From positions 1 to 7,077 of the forward strand of contig JAISRF010000042.1 of the NCBI GenBank assembly GCA_031273775.1: a stretch of DNA of 7,077 nt. The letters are read 5' to 3'. The DNA is from Oscillospiraceae bacterium (lineage in GTDB: Bacteria; Bacillota; Clostridia; Oscillospirales; Acutalibacteraceae). The notes under the pieces are model-generated. The model was not told where the DNA came from. It worked only from the letters and a program-made list of their open reading frames with translations, and searched no databases. Every line of letters begins with the position of its first letter. Position 1 is the first letter of the stretch. Position numbers and translations under genes: made by a program. Positions 5,816-7,077 of the stretch are shown here, piece after piece.

Positions 5816-5874
5816 AAGGTTGCTGTTTGCCGGAACTTCTGAAAGGAGTTTCATGAAAACAGCAACCTTTTTTT
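5816..5874 (+). terminator. Second intrinsic terminator, enclosing a start codon
   Basis: AAGGTTGCTGTTT (5816-5828) pairs perfectly with AAACAGCAACCTT (5857-5869), followed by further T to 5874. The 28-base loop contains AAAGGAG (5842-5848) and ATG (5853-5855). Within the loop, GAACTTC (5833-5839) can pair with GGAGTTTC (5845-5852) with one bulged T, burying the GGAG. The terminator lies about 90 bases before the sigma-like gene and would limit transcription into it. Confidence 0.8.
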
Positions 5875-5924
5875 ATTATTGGCGGCGACTGCGCTGCCGT
5901 TCCCCTCCGAGTTTGGATTTTTGA
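5853..5924 (+). CDS. Possible 23-residue leader peptide
   Basis: ATG at 5853 follows AAAGGAG (5842-5848) by only four bases and reads MKTATFFYYWRRLRCRSPPS plus three residues to a stop at 5922-5924. The first codons lie in the right arm and T-run of terminator 2, so a ribosome starting here would keep that stem open, as in leader-peptide attenuation. The peptide is rich in aromatics and arginine (FFYYWRR). Its first residues (MKTATFF) resemble the start of the next protein (MKTTYLV), so it could instead be a decayed duplicate of that gene's start. The site may be chance, as the spacing is short and the GGAG can be sequestered. Confidence 0.3.
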   Translation: MKTATFFYYWRRLRCRSPPSLDF

Positions 5925-5963
5925 TTCCGCATTCAAAAATTCAAATTTACGGAGGAAATTACA

Positions 5964-6509
5964 ATGAAAACAACTTATTTGGTCTGGAAAGACCCCAACT
6001 GCAACGGTGTGAATGTCGAGTGGCAGAATCTCTCCCGCGCAAAATTCCTCACTCTGGTTAAAGACCCGGCGAACAGTGGCAGATACTTCATCAAGCTGTG
6101 GAGTACCAATGAGGACGGCAGCGATGGCGCAATCGTTATGGAAGCCACAGAGGAAGTCTACAAGGATTGGCGCAAGGAAAAACGTCACACACAGCATCTG
6201 CGGGATTCAGACCCCGGATACACGCTGGTTTCCTACCACCAGATGGAAACCGAGGATGGGTGTTACGGCGAGGAACTTTTGCCCGACCCTGACTGTGATG
6301 TGGAAGATTCAAGCATACACGAGATTTTGCTGGAATCGCTTGCCGCTGCTAAAAGCACATTGTCCGTCAACGAGCTATGGCTTCTTGACAAGATTTATCG
6401 TGAGGAAAAAAGCCTGTCAGAGATAGGCGAACTGCTTGGAATGAGCAAAGTGGCGGTATTCAAGCGGCTTAATAAAATCCTTGCGAAACTCAAAAATCAT
6501 ATTTTCTAA
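5964..6509 (+). CDS. Sigma-70 region-4-like helix-turn-helix protein
   Basis: This 181-residue protein starts at an ATG eight bases after GGAGG (5951-5955). The C-terminal part (about 130-178) reads as sigma region 4: TLSVNELWLLDKIYREEKSL, then SEIGELLGMSKVAVFKRLNK (152-171) as the helix-turn-helix, ending in a basic tail. A charged segment (67-80, YKDWRKEKRHTQHL) and an acidic linker (about 96-120) precede it. The first 65 residues (MKTTYLVWKDPNCNGVNVEW onward) form a probable beta-rich domain of unknown role. A region 2 able to bind the -10 element is not evident, so this resembles the small sigma-like regulators of Firmicutes conjugative elements rather than a full sigma factor. It lies downstream of two terminators and probably depends on anti-termination or read-through. 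Its target genes are not visible. Confidence 0.78.
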   Translation: MKTTYLVWKDPNCNGVNVEWQNLSRAKFLTLVKDPANSGRYFIKLWSTNEDGSDGAIVMEATEEVYKDWRKEKRHTQHLRDSDPGYTLVSYHQMETEDGCYGEELLPDPDCDVEDSSIHEILLESLAAAKSTLSVNELWLLDKIYREEKSLSEIGELLGMSKVAVFKRLNKILAKLKNHIF

Positions 6510-7035
6510 AAGTTTTTGGTTAACGATTTCGATTTGACTGTGCAAGGAGTAGTGAGAGGGTTGGAAACCGCTCACGGGCGCAAGCCTTACAAATTAAATA
6601 GCCATTTGTCAAACACGTTCCTTTTTTCGTTAGCTCGCCGCAAGACGCGCCGTGACCTCGCAAGAGAGAGCGACAAACGCCTGTGCGGAGATGCCGGATA
6701 GTTCCCGGCAAGGCGATGACCGGAAAAAGGGTCAAAGATACTCCCGCCCAGCCACAGTCCGAGCGTTGAAGTCGGTTTTTCCGCCGATGAGCCGTCGCAG
6801 GCAATGGGGGCGGCTCGGCATCAGAATGCGGAGGGGTGGAACTCCCGTGGAGCGGCTTAACCAGCCGCCGTTTGACGACTCCCTTTATCGCTCAGGGCTG
6901 TTGAGAACAAATATGAGTGCTTTTCAGATAAGACCGAAGCGGTCGGGCAAAGAAAATGAGGTTTCTAATGAGCCTCCCATCTTCCCAAAGCCCGACCGTC
7001 AGGTCTACATACGAAACCGACAAGGAGGTTCAATT
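6510..7035 (+). ncRNA. Gene-free 526-base stretch with many hairpins; candidate structured leader or RNA
   Basis: I find no credible gene here on either strand. The stretch carries closely spaced stems. GTGAG (6552-6556) pairs with CTCAC (6571-6575), enclosing GGTT (6559-6562) paired with AACC (6566-6569). GGGC (6576-6579) pairs with GCCT (6584-6587) around a GCAA tetraloop. TGCCGG (6692-6697) pairs with CCGGCA (6705-6710). TGACC (6717-6721) pairs with GGTCA (6730-6734). GAGCCG (6789-6794) pairs with CGGCTC (6811-6816), extended by GCC with GGC. GCGGCT (6852-6857) pairs with AGCCGC (6863-6868). The long stem at 6931-7006 comes last. It runs up to the ribosome binding site of the PemK/MazF-like gene, so it could be its 5' leader, an independent RNA, or an origin-type DNA region. 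No matching known RNA class comes to mind. Terminator and promoter are not evident. Confidence 0.4.
6931..7006. repeat. Long inverted repeat (9 + 5 bp) before the toxin-like gene
   Basis: CGGTCGGGC (6940-6948) is the exact reverse complement of GCCCGACCG (6990-6998). Outside it, AGACC (6931-6935) pairs with GGTCT (7002-7006) across a small internal loop (GAAG against TCA). The 41-base apical part can form a further GAGG/CCTC stem (6958-6961 with 6973-6976). It ends 29 bases before the ATG at 7036. No T-run follows, so it is not a terminator. A regulatory RNA stem, a protein-binding site or a transfer-origin palindrome are all possible. Confidence 0.6.
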
Positions 7036-7077
7036 ATGCCATTTGAAGTCATTCGCGGCGAGATTTACTTCGCCGAT
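7036..7077 (+). CDS. Start of a PemK/MazF-family toxin-like gene (3' truncated by window)
   Basis: Only 14 codons are present, reading MPFEVIRGEIYFAD, with a strong AAGGAGG (7022-7028) seven bases upstream. The string IRGEIYFAD closely matches the first beta-strand of PemK/MazF endoribonucleases, typically written as RRGDIYYADL. These toxins cleave mRNA and are normally paired with a small antitoxin. No antitoxin gene lies directly upstream, since the preceding 526 bases are non-coding, which is unusual unless the antitoxin follows the toxin or is absent. With so little sequence the family call is provisional. Confidence 0.55.
   Translation, partial: MPFEVIRGEIYFAD

Larger units (their letters stand above)
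5719..5869 (+). promoter_or_regulatory. Candidate transcription attenuator with mutually exclusive stems
   Basis: Four segments can pair in more than one way. Segment 1 (5719-5733) forms terminator 1 with segment 2 (5740-5756). It also pairs over 15 positions, without a bulge, with segment 3 (5819-5833, GTTGCTGTTTGCCGG). Segment 4 (5856-5866) forms terminator 2 with segment 3, and can also pair over 11 positions with segment 2 (5740-5750). The 1:3 or 2:4 folds would break both terminators and let RNA polymerase reach the sigma-like gene at 5964. The pairings are read directly from the sequence. The switching role is inference; a tandem duplication of terminators would give the same pattern without regulation. 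Confidence 0.4.

Noticed and set aside
5624..5842. 72-residue + strand frame across the candidate RNA
   Set aside because: It starts at a TTG with no ribosome binding site and runs through several stem-loops and a terminator.
5670..6197. 175-residue - strand frame
   Set aside because: It is antisense to two terminators and to the well-supported sigma-like gene, and shows no recognisable domain or start signal.
6520..6804. 94-residue - strand frame in the non-coding stretch
   Set aside because: There is no ribosome binding site or recognisable domain, and its cysteine/arginine-rich composition fits antisense of hairpin-rich sequence. Conservation data could reopen this.
6834..6847. GGGTGGAAC resembling the T-box antiterminator core
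   Set aside because: The following ACCGCG part is missing, there is no downstream terminator or stem I with a specifier loop, and the next gene is not an aminoacyl-tRNA synthetase or amino-acid gene.
6965..7017. CTAATGAG and CGAAAC resembling hammerhead ribozyme core parts
   Set aside because: The essential CUGAUGA is altered and no stem II connects the two pieces; the intervening bases belong to the long inverted repeat instead.

Overview
The window looks like an accessory region from a Gram-positive Clostridia-type genome, probably gut-associated and Oscillospiraceae/Ruminococcaceae-like. The reasons are strong AGGAGG-type ribosome binding sites, intrinsic terminators, mid-range base composition, and a gene set (XRE regulator plus ImmA/IrrE-type peptidase, small zinc-ribbon protein, sigma-region-4-like protein, PemK/MazF-like start) that is typical of Firmicutes integrative elements. 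No integrase, relaxase or attachment site is visible, so membership of a mobile element is an inference. All convincing genes are on the + strand.

Layout. 1-639: the end, or all, of an AT-rich gene for an unrecognised helical, TPR-like protein. 640-773: a gene-free spacer with REP-like GC-rich hairpins. 774-2753: a large two-helix membrane-anchored protein carrying about 25 MORN repeats, closed by a clear terminator. 2857-3831: a WYL-domain transcription regulator. 3859-3905: a perfect 17-bp inverted repeat interlocked with a sigma-A-like promoter. 3948-5085: an XRE regulator/ImmA-like peptidase pair, with an unusual HEGAGH zinc motif in the peptidase, followed by a terminator overlapping the gene end. 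5154-5453: a 99-residue zinc-ribbon protein.

The second half is rich in apparent RNA structure. About 510 bases (5454-5963) hold several small hairpins, two of them with GNRA tetraloops. These are followed by two intrinsic terminators whose arms can also pair with each other, and by a possible 23-codon leader peptide whose start codon lies inside the second terminator hairpin. The next gene (5964-6509) encodes a protein with a C-terminal sigma-region-4-like helix-turn-helix. Another gene-free stretch (6510-7035) with many hairpins, including a 9+5 bp stem, leads to the first 14 codons of a PemK/MazF-like toxin gene that runs off the window.

How the parts may work together is inference. The WYL, XRE/ImmA and sigma-like proteins look like control genes of an integrated element. 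The palindrome-promoter is the likely switch for the XRE/ImmA unit. The terminator cluster at 5719-5874 looks like a transcription-attenuation device in front of the sigma-like gene. The least explained items are the two structured non-coding stretches and the membrane-anchored MORN protein.
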